A DNA stretch of 64,000 nt from positions 1-64,000 of the forward strand of contig JAZQCD010000013.1 in assembly GCA_045546135.1 (NCBI GenBank), in the 5' to 3' direction. Below, piece after piece: positions 15,636-25,891 of the stretch (its first letter is position 1; every line of letters begins with the position of its first letter). The notes under the pieces were generated by a model. That model saw only the letters and a program-made list of their open reading frames with translations, was not told the DNA's origin and did not search any database. The position numbers were made by a program, and so were the translations under genes. The stretch is from RUG13409 sp045546135 (lineage in GTDB: Bacteria > Bacillota > Clostridia > Peptostreptococcales > Anaerovoracaceae).

Positions 15636-16499
15636 CTAAACCTCTATGATCTTTTGATCTTTATATTTTTTAAACCAGGTTATCTGGCGTTTCGCATAAT
15701 GCCTTGAATTTTGTTTTATGAGATCTCTTGCGCTTTCGGCAGTGCCTCCCATATTTATAGCATCTATTATCTCTTTGTATCCTATGCCCTTCATTGCAAC
15801 ATCTTCAGATGTAAAGCCCATGTCCATAAGAGACCTTACTTCCTTTTCCAGTCCTAAGTCGTAGAGCCTATCTACTCTTCTGTTGATTCGGTCATAAAGC
15901 TTTTCTCTGTCCATGGAAAGGACCATTATCTCGCAGTCAAGTACGGAACTTTTGGTCTGTATGTTTTTGAATTCTGCCAGCTTTTTTTCACCCTTCTCAA
16001 GTCTTTCTACTGCTCTTAAGACTCTCTTTACATTGTTTTTGTGGATGCTTTCAGCTGCATCAGGATCAAGGGACCTGAGCCTTTCATAAAGAATTGCAGG
16101 GTCTTCACTGCACTCCTTCCATATCTTATCTCTATACTCCTGGGATCCTTCGGGAGCCGAAAAGTCCATATCATATACAAGAGCATTTACATAAAGTCCT
16201 GTTCCTCCGCAGACTATGGGAAGTTTGCCTCTTTCATGAATATCTTTGATATACTTCATGGCAAGATCTTTATATTCGTATACAGAGAAATCATCCCTTG
16301 GATCTATCTCGTCAACAAGGAAGTGCGGGACCTTTGCTCTTTCCTCTTTTGTGGGTTTTGCAGATCCTATGTCAAGATATTTGTAAAGCTGCATGGAATC
16401 TGCAGATACTATCTCGCCGTTATGCTTTAGGGCATAGTTTATAGCATATTCTGTTTTTCCTATCCCTGTGGGACCGACTATGAAAACAGTTTTTATCAT
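15636..16499 (-). CDS. miaA: tRNA dimethylallyltransferase
   Basis: A 287-residue enzyme that puts a dimethylallyl group on A37 of tRNAs reading UNN codons. The P-loop GPTGIGKT is at residues 9-16, followed by SADSMQLYKYLDIGSAKPT for substrate binding and DFSVYEYK and GGTGLYVNAL motifs. Slightly short for the family (about 300-315). Its start overlaps mutL by 4 bases, and the order mutS-mutL-miaA is widely kept. Confidence 0.96.
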   Translation of the reverse strand: MIKTVFIVGPTGIGKTEYAINYALKHNGEIVSADSMQLYKYLDIGSAKPTKEERAKVPHFLVDEIDPRDDFSVYEYKDLAMKYIKDIHERGKLPIVCGGTGLYVNALVYDMDFSAPEGSQEYRDKIWKECSEDPAILYERLRSLDPDAAESIHKNNVKRVLRAVERLEKGEKKLAEFKNIQTKSSVLDCEIMVLSMDREKLYDRINRRVDRLYDLGLEKEVRSLMDMGFTSEDVAMKGIGYKEIIDAINMGGTAESARDLIKQNSRHYAKRQITWFKKYKDQKIIEV

Positions 16500-18337
16500 T
16501 TGCGTTTGAACATCTTTTCAAGATCGTATTCCGAAAGCTTTATGAATGTGGGCCTGCCGTGGGGGCATGAGTAGGGATTCTTGCATTTGTCAAGATCAAA
16601 GAACAGCGCTTTCATCTCATCATAAGAGAGCTTGTCATGAGCTTTTACTGCTGATTTGCAGGATCTCATTATGATCTCGTCTCTTCTTATTTGAGCTCTT
16701 TGCTTGTATTCTTCTGTACCTCTGAAGAACTCTTCAAGGAAACTTTGGGCTTCATCAGCTTCCATGAAATAGGGTATCTCCTTGACAAGGTATGAAGATT
16801 CGCCGAAAAGCTCGAGGGAAAATGACATATCAGAAAGCATGGGAAGGTATTCTTCTGCTGTGATCATCTCAGTTCTTGTGAGTTCTATGATCATGGGAGC
16901 AAGTAAGATCTGCCCTGCTCTTTCACTGTCATTGAAGCTATTTAAGAGCCTTTCGTACATGACTCTTTCATGAGCTGCATGCTGGTCGATTATATACATG
17001 TCTGCATCACCTGATGCCAATATGTAAGTCCTAAAGACCTGAGCTATGGGATTCAAAGAAGCGAAAATGAGCCTTCTTGGTTCATAGTTTTCTGTGACGG
17101 TCTCTGCGAGCTGAGTCTGTTCTTCTTTGACTTCATATTTTGTACGGAGGTCTTTAAAAAGGTCAGAAGCAGAAGTTTTAACACTTCCTGACTGATAATT
17201 CATTATGATCCCGGGACCTGCTGCAGGACTTGAAGCAGGCAATGAAGTTTTGACCACATGCTCTTCTTCGGAAGGATTTACTTTTTCATCTTCTAAATGA
17301 GTGGATATATGTTTATCTGATATATCATCATCGAGGATCTGAGTTGCATTCTTATCAAGGAGCACTTCTCTTATGGCTCTTACTGTGAATTCAAATATGC
17401 GCTCTTCATCATGGAATTTGATCTCAGCCTTCCTTGGATGTATGTTAACATCAAGGTCAGATGGATCAAGATCATAGAAAAGATATACAGAAGGATATCT
17501 TCCTTCGAAGAGTTTATCTGAGTATGCATTTTTAACAGCCGTAGTCAATACTGCTGAATCGACGAGTCTTCCGTTTACAAAGAAGATCTGCTGCTTTCTG
17601 TTGTTTCTGCTCTCAAGTGGAGAACTTATATATCCTGAAAGTTTGAGGTCACCGTCAGATGTTGACAGCTTAAGAAGCTTCCTTGCGTTCTGAGGGCTGT
17701 ATACAGTAAGTATTGTCTGGTAGATATCTCCTTTTCCGGGAGTTGAGAACCTGATGACGCCGTCACTGATGAATCTAAAGCGAATGGATGGATATGCAAG
17801 AGATATCTTTGAGACAAGATCTGATATGGAAGCTGCTTCTTTTGTTTCAGATCTTAGGAATTTCCTCCTTGCAGGAAGGTTAAAGAAGAGATCTTTGACA
17901 ATTACGGTCGTTCCTCTGTCGCAGGCAGCGTCCGCTTCATCTTCTATCTGCCCTCCGGAAACGATGAGCTTTCTTCCTGTCTTGTCGTCTTCTGTTTTTG
18001 ACAATATTTCAGTATTTGAAACTGCAGCGATGGAAGACAAAGCTTCGCCTCTGAAACCAAGGCTAAGTATGTTATCTAGGTCTTCTGCAAAGCGTATCTT
18101 GCTAGTTGCATGTGGAAATACGGAGAGCCTTAAGTCTTCTTTCATGATCCCCGTTCCGTTGTCGCTGACTCTTATATAGTCCTTGCCACCGTTTTTTATT
18201 TCGACTACTATTTGATCTGCTTCTGCGTCGATGGCGTTTTCAACAAGTTCCTTTACAACGGAGAGAGGAGACTCTATGACTTCCCCTGCTGCTATCTTGT
18301 CTGCTGTTTCTTTTGATAAAACTTTGATCCTATTCAT
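16496..18337 (-). CDS. mutL: DNA mismatch repair protein MutL
   Basis: A 613-residue protein. The N-terminal GHKL ATPase has ELVENAIDA, DNGTGI and FRGEALSSI. The C-terminal domain has the endonuclease motif DQHAAHERVMYE and the later CPHGRPTF block, so this is the nicking type typical of bacteria without MutH. Overlaps mutS by 8 bases and miaA by 4. Confidence 0.97.
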   Translation of the reverse strand: MNRIKVLSKETADKIAAGEVIESPLSVVKELVENAIDAEADQIVVEIKNGGKDYIRVSDNGTGIMKEDLRLSVFPHATSKIRFAEDLDNILSLGFRGEALSSIAAVSNTEILSKTEDDKTGRKLIVSGGQIEDEADAACDRGTTVIVKDLFFNLPARRKFLRSETKEAASISDLVSKISLAYPSIRFRFISDGVIRFSTPGKGDIYQTILTVYSPQNARKLLKLSTSDGDLKLSGYISSPLESRNNRKQQIFFVNGRLVDSAVLTTAVKNAYSDKLFEGRYPSVYLFYDLDPSDLDVNIHPRKAEIKFHDEERIFEFTVRAIREVLLDKNATQILDDDISDKHISTHLEDEKVNPSEEEHVVKTSLPASSPAAGPGIIMNYQSGSVKTSASDLFKDLRTKYEVKEEQTQLAETVTENYEPRRLIFASLNPIAQVFRTYILASGDADMYIIDQHAAHERVMYERLLNSFNDSERAGQILLAPMIIELTRTEMITAEEYLPMLSDMSFSLELFGESSYLVKEIPYFMEADEAQSFLEEFFRGTEEYKQRAQIRRDEIIMRSCKSAVKAHDKLSYDEMKALFFDLDKCKNPYSCPHGRPTFIKLSEYDLEKMFKRK

Positions 18338-20759
18338 TTTCTAATTCATCAAGTTTCTTTTGAGCTGCTGTAAGGACGCTCTCAGGAACTCCTGCAAGCT
18401 TTGCTACATGTATGCCGTAGCTTCTTGAAGCAGGTCCTTCGACTATCTTGTGAAGGAATACAATAGATCCGTCCTTTTCAGATACGTCGACATTGAGATT
18501 CTTTACTCCTTCGATCCTGTCTGAAAGTACAGTAAGCTCGTGATAATGGGTAGCAAAAAGTGTCCTTATCTTGTGCCCTTCCCTTGTCAGGTCTTCAACT
18601 ACTGCCCATGCTATGGATAATCCGTCGTATGTGCTGGTGCCTCGTCCTATCTCGTCAAGTATGACCAGTGACTTTTCTGTTGCAGTATTAAGTATGTATG
18701 CAAGCTCGCTCATTTCGACAAAGAAAGTGGACTGGCCCATGGAGATGTTGTCCGATGCTCCTATCCTTGTATATATCCTGTCGCAAAGACCGATAACTGC
18801 TTCATCTGCAGGTACGAAGCATCCTGCCTGAGCCATGAGGACTATGAGTGCAAGCTGCCTCATATATGTTGATTTACCGGACATATTAGGTCCTGTTATG
18901 AGGAGGAGCGACCTTTCTTTTCTGTTTATATATACATCATTTGATATATATCCGCCGTCCTCTATGGTGTTTTCGATGACCGGATGTCTGCCCTTCTTTA
19001 TGATGATCTCATCACCGTCATTTATGACAGGCTTTACATAACCGAGTTTTGAAGATTTCTCTGCAAAGCTGCAAAGCGCATCAGAAGAAGCTATTGCAGA
19101 AGCGCTTTTTTGTATGGCCGGAGCAAGGGATTTTACTTTGTCTCTTAGCTCATTGAAAAGCCTGTATTCGAGGTCGTTTATCTTGCTTTGGGCATTGAGC
19201 ACTACGCTTTCTACTTCCTTAAGTTCAGGAGTTATATATCTTTCTCCGTTTACGAGGGTCTGCTTTCTTATGTAATTGTCGGGGATATCTCCCTTGTATC
19301 CCTTTGAGATCTCGATATAGTAGCCAAAGACTTTATTGAAACCTACCTTTATCTGCTTGATACCTGTGCGTTCTCTTTCGCTGTTTTCAAGGCCTGCTAT
19401 CCAGAGCCTTCCGTCTTTAGCAGATTCGTAGATGCCGTCGAGTTCTTTTGAATAGCCTTTCTTTATGAGGCCTCCTTCTCTGACTATATATGGAGGATCT
19501 TCGACTATTGCATTTTCGATCTCAGAGCAAAGCTCTTCAAGAGGATCTATCTCATCATCAAGCTCTTTAAGAAGATCTGAATCCAAAGATTCTAGGCAGT
19601 TCTTTATATCGGGTATAACAGAAAGGGATACCTTTAAAGCAACAAGGTCTCTTGCATTGGCTGTGCCAAGACTGATCCTTGCAAGTATCCTCTCAAGGTC
19701 ATAAACGGCTCTCAGAGCTTCTTTTAGATCGTTTCTGATAAGAATATTGTCTGTGAGTTCTTCTACTGCATCAAGCCTCTTTTGGATCGCAGTCTTTTCT
19801 ATGAGAGGTTCTCTGAGCCACATCTTGAGCTTTCTTGAGCCCATTGCAGTGCCGCAGCAATCGAGGATACCGAAAAGCGAGCTTTGAGATCTCTTGTCAT
19901 AGAGGCTTTCGGTTATCTCAAGGTTCCTTATGGTTGCTCTGTCAAGGAGCATGCATCCGCCCACTTCCTTGATCTGAAGCTGCGAAAGATGATCGACTTC
20001 CTGTTTTTGTGTCTCTTTAAGGTAAGCAAGAAGGCTTCCTACGGAAAAGAACAACAGAGGAACATCCTCCATAGCAAGTCCTACGCTCTTTTCGTAGGCT
20101 GTCTTGTAATGGTCTCTTATTGCTTTAGCGCATCTTGACTGTCCAAAGAGTCTTTCTCCTCCCTTGCTTATAAATATGCCCTGCTCGCTTGCAAAGTCCC
20201 AAAGGATAGGGATCTCTTCATTATCAAGGTTTGTAATGATCTCCTTAGGCTGTATCCTTGTAAGTTCTTCTGTAAGGACAGAATATGTATCGTCATTACG
20301 GAACTGCATAGCGCAAAATTCTCCTGTTGAGATATCTGTATATGCAAGTCCTGTAGATTTATCATCAAAGTACAAAGAGACAAGGTAGCTGTTGTCTTTT
20401 TCAGAAAGCATGGATGCCTGGACGACGGTCCCCGGAGTTATGACTCTGATTACTTCTCTTTCTACTATGCCCTTGGAAAGAGCAGGATCTGTCATTTGCT
20501 CTGCTATGGCTACTTTGTAGCCGTGTTCTACCATCTTTGCTATATAGTTTTCTACAGCATGGTAAGGAACTCCGCACATGGGAGCTTTTTGGTCCTTGCC
20601 GCAGGCCTTCTTTGTAAGGACGAGCTCGAGGACCTTTGATGCTGTGATGGCATCATCAAAAAACATCTCGTAGAAGTCTCCGAGACGGTAGAAAAGTATG
20701 CAGTCTTTGTATTCTTCCTTGACTGCAAGATATTGCTCCATCATAGGCGTATAGCCCAT
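18330..20759 (-). CDS. mutS: DNA mismatch repair protein MutS, short C-terminus
   Basis: An 809-residue mismatch sensor: GDFYEMF mismatch-binding motif near residue 27, Walker A GPNMSGKSTYMRQ, signature STFFVEMSE and Walker B LVILDEIGRGTS. The protein ends shortly after the LAGVPESVL...KKLDELE block. Usual MutS1 proteins run 40-100 residues further, carrying the beta-clamp-binding and tetramer regions; these are missing. The reading frame stops inside the mutL overlap, so this is a natural short form rather than an obvious frameshift. Confidence 0.96.
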   Translation of the reverse strand: MGYTPMMEQYLAVKEEYKDCILFYRLGDFYEMFFDDAITASKVLELVLTKKACGKDQKAPMCGVPYHAVENYIAKMVEHGYKVAIAEQMTDPALSKGIVEREVIRVITPGTVVQASMLSEKDNSYLVSLYFDDKSTGLAYTDISTGEFCAMQFRNDDTYSVLTEELTRIQPKEIITNLDNEEIPILWDFASEQGIFISKGGERLFGQSRCAKAIRDHYKTAYEKSVGLAMEDVPLLFFSVGSLLAYLKETQKQEVDHLSQLQIKEVGGCMLLDRATIRNLEITESLYDKRSQSSLFGILDCCGTAMGSRKLKMWLREPLIEKTAIQKRLDAVEELTDNILIRNDLKEALRAVYDLERILARISLGTANARDLVALKVSLSVIPDIKNCLESLDSDLLKELDDEIDPLEELCSEIENAIVEDPPYIVREGGLIKKGYSKELDGIYESAKDGRLWIAGLENSERERTGIKQIKVGFNKVFGYYIEISKGYKGDIPDNYIRKQTLVNGERYITPELKEVESVVLNAQSKINDLEYRLFNELRDKVKSLAPAIQKSASAIASSDALCSFAEKSSKLGYVKPVINDGDEIIIKKGRHPVIENTIEDGGYISNDVYINRKERSLLLITGPNMSGKSTYMRQLALIVLMAQAGCFVPADEAVIGLCDRIYTRIGASDNISMGQSTFFVEMSELAYILNTATEKSLVILDEIGRGTSTYDGLSIAWAVVEDLTREGHKIRTLFATHYHELTVLSDRIEGVKNLNVDVSEKDGSIVFLHKIVEGPASRSYGIHVAKLAGVPESVLTAAQKKLDELENE

Positions 20760-21557
20760 TTAGTCCTCCTTTTGAGCAGCTTTTACCACTCTTTCTATAT
20801 CTATGTCAGAAGACACTTCAGTGTCTTTGTCCTTCCTTAAAAGTATGAGGAATTCTATGTTTCCCTTAGCTCCCTTTATAGGAGAATAGTCAAGCTTCAA
20901 AGGCTTAAAACCGGCATTTTGAGCGTAGTTTATGACCTTTTCGATAACTTCTTTGTGAACTGCAGGATCCTTGATTATACCGTGTTTTCCTACCTGCTCT
21001 CTTCCGGCTTCGAACTGTGGTTTTATGAGGCATACCATGTATGCGCCGTCCTCAAGGAGCATTGCTGCAGGCGGAAGTATAAGGCTAAGAGATATGAAAG
21101 ATACATCGGTGCATGCAAAACCATAGGGACCTTTAAAGTCCTCTTCCTTAGCATATCGGAAATTGTATTTTTCCTTCACATCGACTCTTTCATCAACTCT
21201 TAGCTTGTAATCGAGCTGGTTAGTTCCAACATCTACAGCGCAAACTGAAGCTGCTCCTCTTTGAAGAAGGCAGTCAGTAAAGCCTCCTGTAGATGAACCT
21301 ATATCTATACATGAAAGTCCTGTTACATCAACGTCAAATACATCAAGAGCTTTTTCAAGCTTGTAGCCACCCCTGCTCACATAAGGACATGTATTGCCTC
21401 TCACTTCAACAGGAAGGTCCGGATCTATCATGTTTCCTGCTTTGTCAGAGATCTGTCCGTTCACATAGACAAGGCCTGCCATTATGGCTGCTTTTGCTTT
21501 TTCTCTTGATGTGAAATATCCGTTGTCTGTTAAATATGTATCAAGCCTTACTTTCAA
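20760..21557 (-). CDS. tlyA: TlyA-family rRNA 2'-O-methyltransferase
   Basis: A 265-residue protein: S4 RNA-binding domain (about 1-62) and an FtsJ-like methyltransferase with IDIGSSTGGFTDCLLQRGA (about 82-100). Family members methylate 16S and/or 23S rRNA and can affect capreomycin sensitivity. It overlaps dxs by 17 bases, a standard clostridial pairing, and abuts mutS. Confidence 0.93.
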   Translation of the reverse strand: MKVRLDTYLTDNGYFTSREKAKAAIMAGLVYVNGQISDKAGNMIDPDLPVEVRGNTCPYVSRGGYKLEKALDVFDVDVTGLSCIDIGSSTGGFTDCLLQRGAASVCAVDVGTNQLDYKLRVDERVDVKEKYNFRYAKEEDFKGPYGFACTDVSFISLSLILPPAAMLLEDGAYMVCLIKPQFEAGREQVGKHGIIKDPAVHKEVIEKVINYAQNAGFKPLKLDYSPIKGAKGNIEFLILLRKDKDTEVSSDIDIERVVKAAQKED

Positions 21558-23391
21558 TGAATTCTTCAGCTCTCTTTCTTATGGAATCTGCATCAAGGCC
21601 GTAGAGTGCCTTAAGCTGGCCTGTTGTGCCGTGTTCTATGAACTTATCCGGCCATCCAAGGTTCAGTACTTCTGCATAGTCTTTGCTTTCTGCAGCTATT
21701 GCTGATATCTTTTCGCCGAATCCTCCAAATACGCATCCGTCTTCTACGGTGATGACATGTTTGTATTTCTTTAGGACGGAAATGATATATTTTTCGTCAA
21801 GAGGTTTCAGGATCTCAAGACTGCATACAGCAACAGAGCTTCTGGACATCTCGTTTGCTGCTTCGACGCATTCTGCTGCGAAAGCGCCGTCACATAGGAT
21901 CATGGTCTCAAAACCTTCTTTATGGATCACATGACCGGGCACGAAATCATCTTCGATAAAACCAGACTCCGGAACATTTCCTTTTCCGTATCTTATGGCA
22001 ACAGGACCATTTTGTTTAAGGGCATAACTTAAACATCCTCTCAAACTGTTCTCATCCCAGGGTGACAGGATCGTCATATTGGGCATGGAATAAAGATAGG
22101 ATATGTCATAAAGTCCTTGATGAGTTTCTCCGTCAGCGCCTGTTATGCCGGCTCTGTCTATAGCAAATACTACAGGAAGGTCCTGAAGGCATACTTCTAT
22201 GAGTATCTCGTCATATGCTCTTTGAAGGAAAGTAGAATAAATGGCTACTACAGGCTTCATCCCGTTCAAAGCCATACCTTCTGCAAAAGAAACTGCATGC
22301 TGCTCTGCTATGCCTACGTCAAAGACTCTGTCAGGATACTTTTCTGACATATCTCCAAGTCCTGTAGAGTCTACCATTGCAGCGCTTATTGCTGCGACTT
22401 TTTCATTTTTTTCAACTTCTTTTAGGATCGCATCTCCGAAAATTTCTGACCAGGATCTTCCCTTTGGGCTGGGATCAGCTGTGACCGTATCTTTGTCAAA
22501 GGACGATATGCCGTGGAATTTCGTAGGATTCTCTTCTGCGGGAGCAAATCCTTTTCCTTTCTTTGTAAGGACATGAAGGACTATAGGTCTTTTTGCATCT
22601 CTTGCAAATTCAAGAGCATCTATTATCTCAGGTATGTCGTGTCCGTCGATGGGACCGTAATACTTGAAACCGAGTTCTTCAAATATCTGATCGGGAAGGA
22701 AGAGATATTTGACAGCATCACGTATCCTTTTTAAGGAGTTATAAACCTTGGGAGTATGCTTCTTTGTTCTTTTAAGGAACTTTTTGAACTTGTTGTATGA
22801 CCTGGAAGTCCTGAGCCTTTCAAGGCTGCTCTTTGTACTTCCTACGCTGCTTCCTATAGACATCTGATTATCGTTGATTATGACGATAAGAGGTGTGTCT
22901 ATATCTCCTGCATGGTTCAAAGCCTCAAAGGCTACGCCGCCTGTCAGGGCTCCGTCACCTATGACTGCTATGCAGGAATAGTCTTCTCCTTTTAGATCTC
23001 TTGCTTTTGCAAGTCCAAGAGCGACTGATATTGAAGTGCTTGAATGCCCTGAATCATATACGTCATGAGATGATTCTGCTCTTTTCGGAAAACCTGAAAT
23101 GCCTCCAAGCTTTCTTATGCTCTTCATCTCTTCGCGTCTTCCTGTCAGCATCTTGTGCACATAGCATTGATGCCCAACGTCCCAGACTATTTTGTCTTTC
23201 GGGCTGTCAAAAACTTTGTGAAGAGCTACTGTAAGTTCAACTACTCCAAGGTTTGATGCAAGGTGGCCTCCTGAAACTGAAACATCGTCGATGAGTTCTT
23301 TTCTTAGTTCATCGGCAATGAGCTGGAGTTTATCAACAGGAGTTGCCTTGATAAGGCCTATTAGATTTTCCCTGTCATCAAATTTAGCCAT
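21541..23391 (-). CDS. dxs: 1-deoxy-D-xylulose-5-phosphate synthase
   Basis: A 616-residue thiamine-diphosphate enzyme making DXP from pyruvate and glyceraldehyde-3-phosphate, first step of the MEP isoprenoid path. Seen: GHQCYVHKMLTGR, the ThDP motif GDGALTGGVAFEALN and DRAGITGADGETHQG. Full length. Directly follows ispA. Confidence 0.97.
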   Translation of the reverse strand: MAKFDDRENLIGLIKATPVDKLQLIADELRKELIDDVSVSGGHLASNLGVVELTVALHKVFDSPKDKIVWDVGHQCYVHKMLTGRREEMKSIRKLGGISGFPKRAESSHDVYDSGHSSTSISVALGLAKARDLKGEDYSCIAVIGDGALTGGVAFEALNHAGDIDTPLIVIINDNQMSIGSSVGSTKSSLERLRTSRSYNKFKKFLKRTKKHTPKVYNSLKRIRDAVKYLFLPDQIFEELGFKYYGPIDGHDIPEIIDALEFARDAKRPIVLHVLTKKGKGFAPAEENPTKFHGISSFDKDTVTADPSPKGRSWSEIFGDAILKEVEKNEKVAAISAAMVDSTGLGDMSEKYPDRVFDVGIAEQHAVSFAEGMALNGMKPVVAIYSTFLQRAYDEILIEVCLQDLPVVFAIDRAGITGADGETHQGLYDISYLYSMPNMTILSPWDENSLRGCLSYALKQNGPVAIRYGKGNVPESGFIEDDFVPGHVIHKEGFETMILCDGAFAAECVEAANEMSRSSVAVCSLEILKPLDEKYIISVLKKYKHVITVEDGCVFGGFGEKISAIAAESKDYAEVLNLGWPDKFIEHGTTGQLKALYGLDADSIRKRAEEFIESKA

Positions 23392-24210
23392 TTATATATC
23401 TCCGATAGAAACTATCTTTTCGATGATCTCTTTATTTTCGTATTTATCAAGTATCTCCTTGAGCTTTCTCATGTGAGACGCAAGGAGTTCCTTTGCTTTA
23501 TCTATCCCAAGTATTTGAGCAAGGTTAAGGCAGTCGTCAGTTTCATAGTCTAAAATGTCGTCTAGGAGCTGGAACGCCATTCCGAATTGAGTTCCCATGT
23601 TTATCATATCTTTGCAAGTCTCTTCATCTGCATCTGCTATATATGCTCCCGCTGCAAATGATGCTCTAAAGAGAGCTGATGTTTTGTTCTTATGTACATA
23701 TTCAAGGTACTCAAGAGAAGGATTCTCTCCTGCTTTTATATCTGATACCTGCCCTCTTACCATGTCGTAAGCTGCTGTCATTATGGCATTCATAGCTTTT
23801 GAAGCGCCTGATTTATCTGCGCTTTTCTGAAATGCATCAGACATGATGACGGATGCTCTTGTGAGAAGAGCATCGCCTGCAAGTATTGCTATATCTTCTC
23901 CGAATGCTTTATGATTTGAAGGTCTTCCCCTTCTCATATCATCATTGTCCATGGCAGGCAGGTCGTCATGGATGAGAGAATATGTATGTATGAATTCCAA
24001 AGCGACGGCAAAAGGAAGAGCATCTTCTTTTTTTCCTCCGAGCATCTCGCATACAGCAAGAAGTATAAGGGGTCTTAGCCTTTTCCCGCCTGCTTCTAAG
24101 GAATAGCTTTCAGCTTTTTCAAGTATCAAAGAAGCAGGATCTGAGTTTGGAAGAAATCCGCATAAAGCATCTTCTATATATGCTGTAAGCTCATCTTTAT
24201 CAGATATCAT
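23392..24210 (-). CDS. ispA: polyprenyl (farnesyl/geranyl) diphosphate synthase
   Basis: About 272 residues; the first Asp-rich motif DDLPAMDNDD (with RRGRP after it) and the second QLLDDILDYETD are both present. Makes short-chain prenyl diphosphates. The ATG at 24208-24210 is chosen because GGAGGAATTCA lies right before it; an in-frame start 11 codons earlier would sit inside xseB. Overlaps xseB by 11 bases. Confidence 0.93.
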   Translation of the reverse strand: MISDKDELTAYIEDALCGFLPNSDPASLILEKAESYSLEAGGKRLRPLILLAVCEMLGGKKEDALPFAVALEFIHTYSLIHDDLPAMDNDDMRRGRPSNHKAFGEDIAILAGDALLTRASVIMSDAFQKSADKSGASKAMNAIMTAAYDMVRGQVSDIKAGENPSLEYLEYVHKNKTSALFRASFAAGAYIADADEETCKDMINMGTQFGMAFQLLDDILDYETDDCLNLAQILGIDKAKELLASHMRKLKEILDKYENKEIIEKIVSIGDI

Positions 24211-24418
24211 TGAATTCCTCCGTCTCACCTTTGATGGGATCAAATATTTCGATCTTTTGCTTAGTTTCTTTTAATATGCTGCTTGCCTTATCGTAGAGTT
24301 CTTTGCTCTCTTCAAAGAACTTTATGCTCTCGTCCATAGAAATATCGCCCGATCTTAATTTGTCTGCATTTTTTTCGAGCTTTTCTATGAGCTCTTCAAT
24401 ATTTGGCTTATTACTCAT
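24200..24418 (-). CDS. xseB: exodeoxyribonuclease VII small subunit
   Basis: A 72-residue helical protein with the XseB pattern (NIEELIEKLE near the start, SMDESIKFFEESKELY in the middle). Partner of XseA, with which it overlaps by 8 bases. Confidence 0.93.
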   Translation of the reverse strand: MSNKPNIEELIEKLEKNADKLRSGDISMDESIKFFEESKELYDKASSILKETKQKIEIFDPIKGETEEFNDI

Positions 24419-25478
24419 CGAGGACCTCCGTGACTTTAGCTATCAATGCTCCCTTTGCAAAACGGACTTTCAAAGTATCTCCTTTTGAGAACTTTGAAAT
24501 ATCAGAGATGTAGTCATCTCCCTTTTGAACTACGGCAAAACCTTTTGACAGGACAGTGCCGGGATCTGAAGCATCGATTGCCATCTTGATGATCTTGAGC
24601 CTTCGCTCAAGGTCAAAGACATGTTCTTCAAGATATCCGTATAATATTTTTGGATCAAGCCTTCTGAGCCTGTCCTTGTATGTATCTATGTGAGGTACTG
24701 CAAGCTCTGCAGCAGCTGTCGGTGTTGCGCCTCTTAGGTCTGCAACATAATCTGTTATCACATAATCTATTTCGTGACCTACAGCAGAGATGACAGGTAT
24801 CTTTGAAGCATATACTGCTCTTGCTACAGATTCCTCGTTGAAAGTCCAAAGATCTTCTGCAGAACCGCCTCCCCTTCCTACGATCAAAAGATCAAGCTCA
24901 GGGAATTTGCTGTTCAAAGTCTCGATGCCTTCACAAACGCTTTTTGCGCTTCCTTCGCCTTGTACAAGAGCAGGATAAAGAAGTATGTCCACTGATGGAT
25001 TTCTCCTCCTTACAGTGGAGATTATATCCCTTATGGCAGCTCCTGTAGGAGATGTGACGACGCCTATCCTTCTTGGCTGAGATGGTATAGGTCTTTTATG
25101 CGCAGGATCGAAAAGTCCTTCTTCTTCAAGCTTTCTTTTGAGTTTTTCAAAAGCTTGTTTGAGAGTTCCTTCACCTTCTGCTTCTATATCCCTTATCTGA
25201 AGAGAATATGAGCCTCCTCTTTCGTAAACAGAGACATTTCCAAAGGCAGTGATCTCCATACCTTCGTCAAGATCGAATCTTAAAGACGGGACTCTGCTTG
25301 AAGGCAGGAAGCAATTGATCCTTGAATCGTCATCTTTAAGAGAAAAGTACCAATGTCCTGAAGCGTGCTTAGTTAAGTTTGATACTTCTCCTTTGACAGC
25401 TATATTGCAAAGTATAGGATCTGTTGAAAGTATCCTTTTGATATATGTATTCAGTTGGCTTACAGATACAGCCTTCAT
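24411..25478 (-). CDS. xseA: exodeoxyribonuclease VII large subunit, short form
   Basis: 355 residues: N-terminal OB fold (about 1-100, with KGEVSNLTKHASGHWYFSLKD), then the catalytic region (PRRIGVVTSPTGAAIRDI, VGRGGGSAEDLW, SAVGHEIDYVITDYVADLRA-type motif). Shorter than the usual 400-450 because the long coiled-coil segment between the catalytic part and the C-terminal strands is reduced. Degrades single-stranded DNA with XseB. Confidence 0.94.
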   Translation of the reverse strand: MKAVSVSQLNTYIKRILSTDPILCNIAVKGEVSNLTKHASGHWYFSLKDDDSRINCFLPSSRVPSLRFDLDEGMEITAFGNVSVYERGGSYSLQIRDIEAEGEGTLKQAFEKLKRKLEEEGLFDPAHKRPIPSQPRRIGVVTSPTGAAIRDIISTVRRRNPSVDILLYPALVQGEGSAKSVCEGIETLNSKFPELDLLIVGRGGGSAEDLWTFNEESVARAVYASKIPVISAVGHEIDYVITDYVADLRGATPTAAAELAVPHIDTYKDRLRRLDPKILYGYLEEHVFDLERRLKIIKMAIDASDPGTVLSKGFAVVQKGDDYISDISKFSKGDTLKVRFAKGALIAKVTEVLDE

Positions 25479-25891
25479 TATCTGTTTCTTGATATCTCTC
25501 CCAAGATGCCGTTTACGAATTTGCCTGAATCATCGGTGCCGAATCTTTTTACAAGCTTTACTGCTTCGTTTATGGCAGCTCCTTCAGGAGTCTTCTTCTC
25601 TTCAGGGAGGTAATAACTCTCAGCAAGGCAAAGCCTCATGACAGCAAGGTCTACCTTTGCTATCCTTCCCAGTTTCCATCCCTTTGAATACTTCTCTATT
25701 GAGGAATCTATCTCTTCCTTATTTGAAGCGAAAGCATCGCAGACATCCTTTATATATTCGATCTGTTTCTTGTCATCCTCTTCTATATTAAGTTCAATGA
25801 ATCTGTCTAAAGCGTCTTTTGAAAAGTCGTTTTGAGCTTCCATCTGATATATCATCTGCATCAGATACTCTCTTGCATTAGTTCTGTTCAT
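25478..25891 (-). CDS. nusB: transcription antitermination factor NusB
   Basis: A 137-residue all-helical protein with NAREYLMQMIYQME at the start and the conserved KTPEGAAINEAVKLVKRFGTD block near the end. Acts with NusE on rRNA operon antitermination. Overlaps the Asp23-like gene by 4 bases and xseA by 1. Confidence 0.93.
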   Translation of the reverse strand: MNRTNAREYLMQMIYQMEAQNDFSKDALDRFIELNIEEDDKKQIEYIKDVCDAFASNKEEIDSSIEKYSKGWKLGRIAKVDLAVMRLCLAESYYLPEEKKTPEGAAINEAVKLVKRFGTDDSGKFVNGILGEISRNR

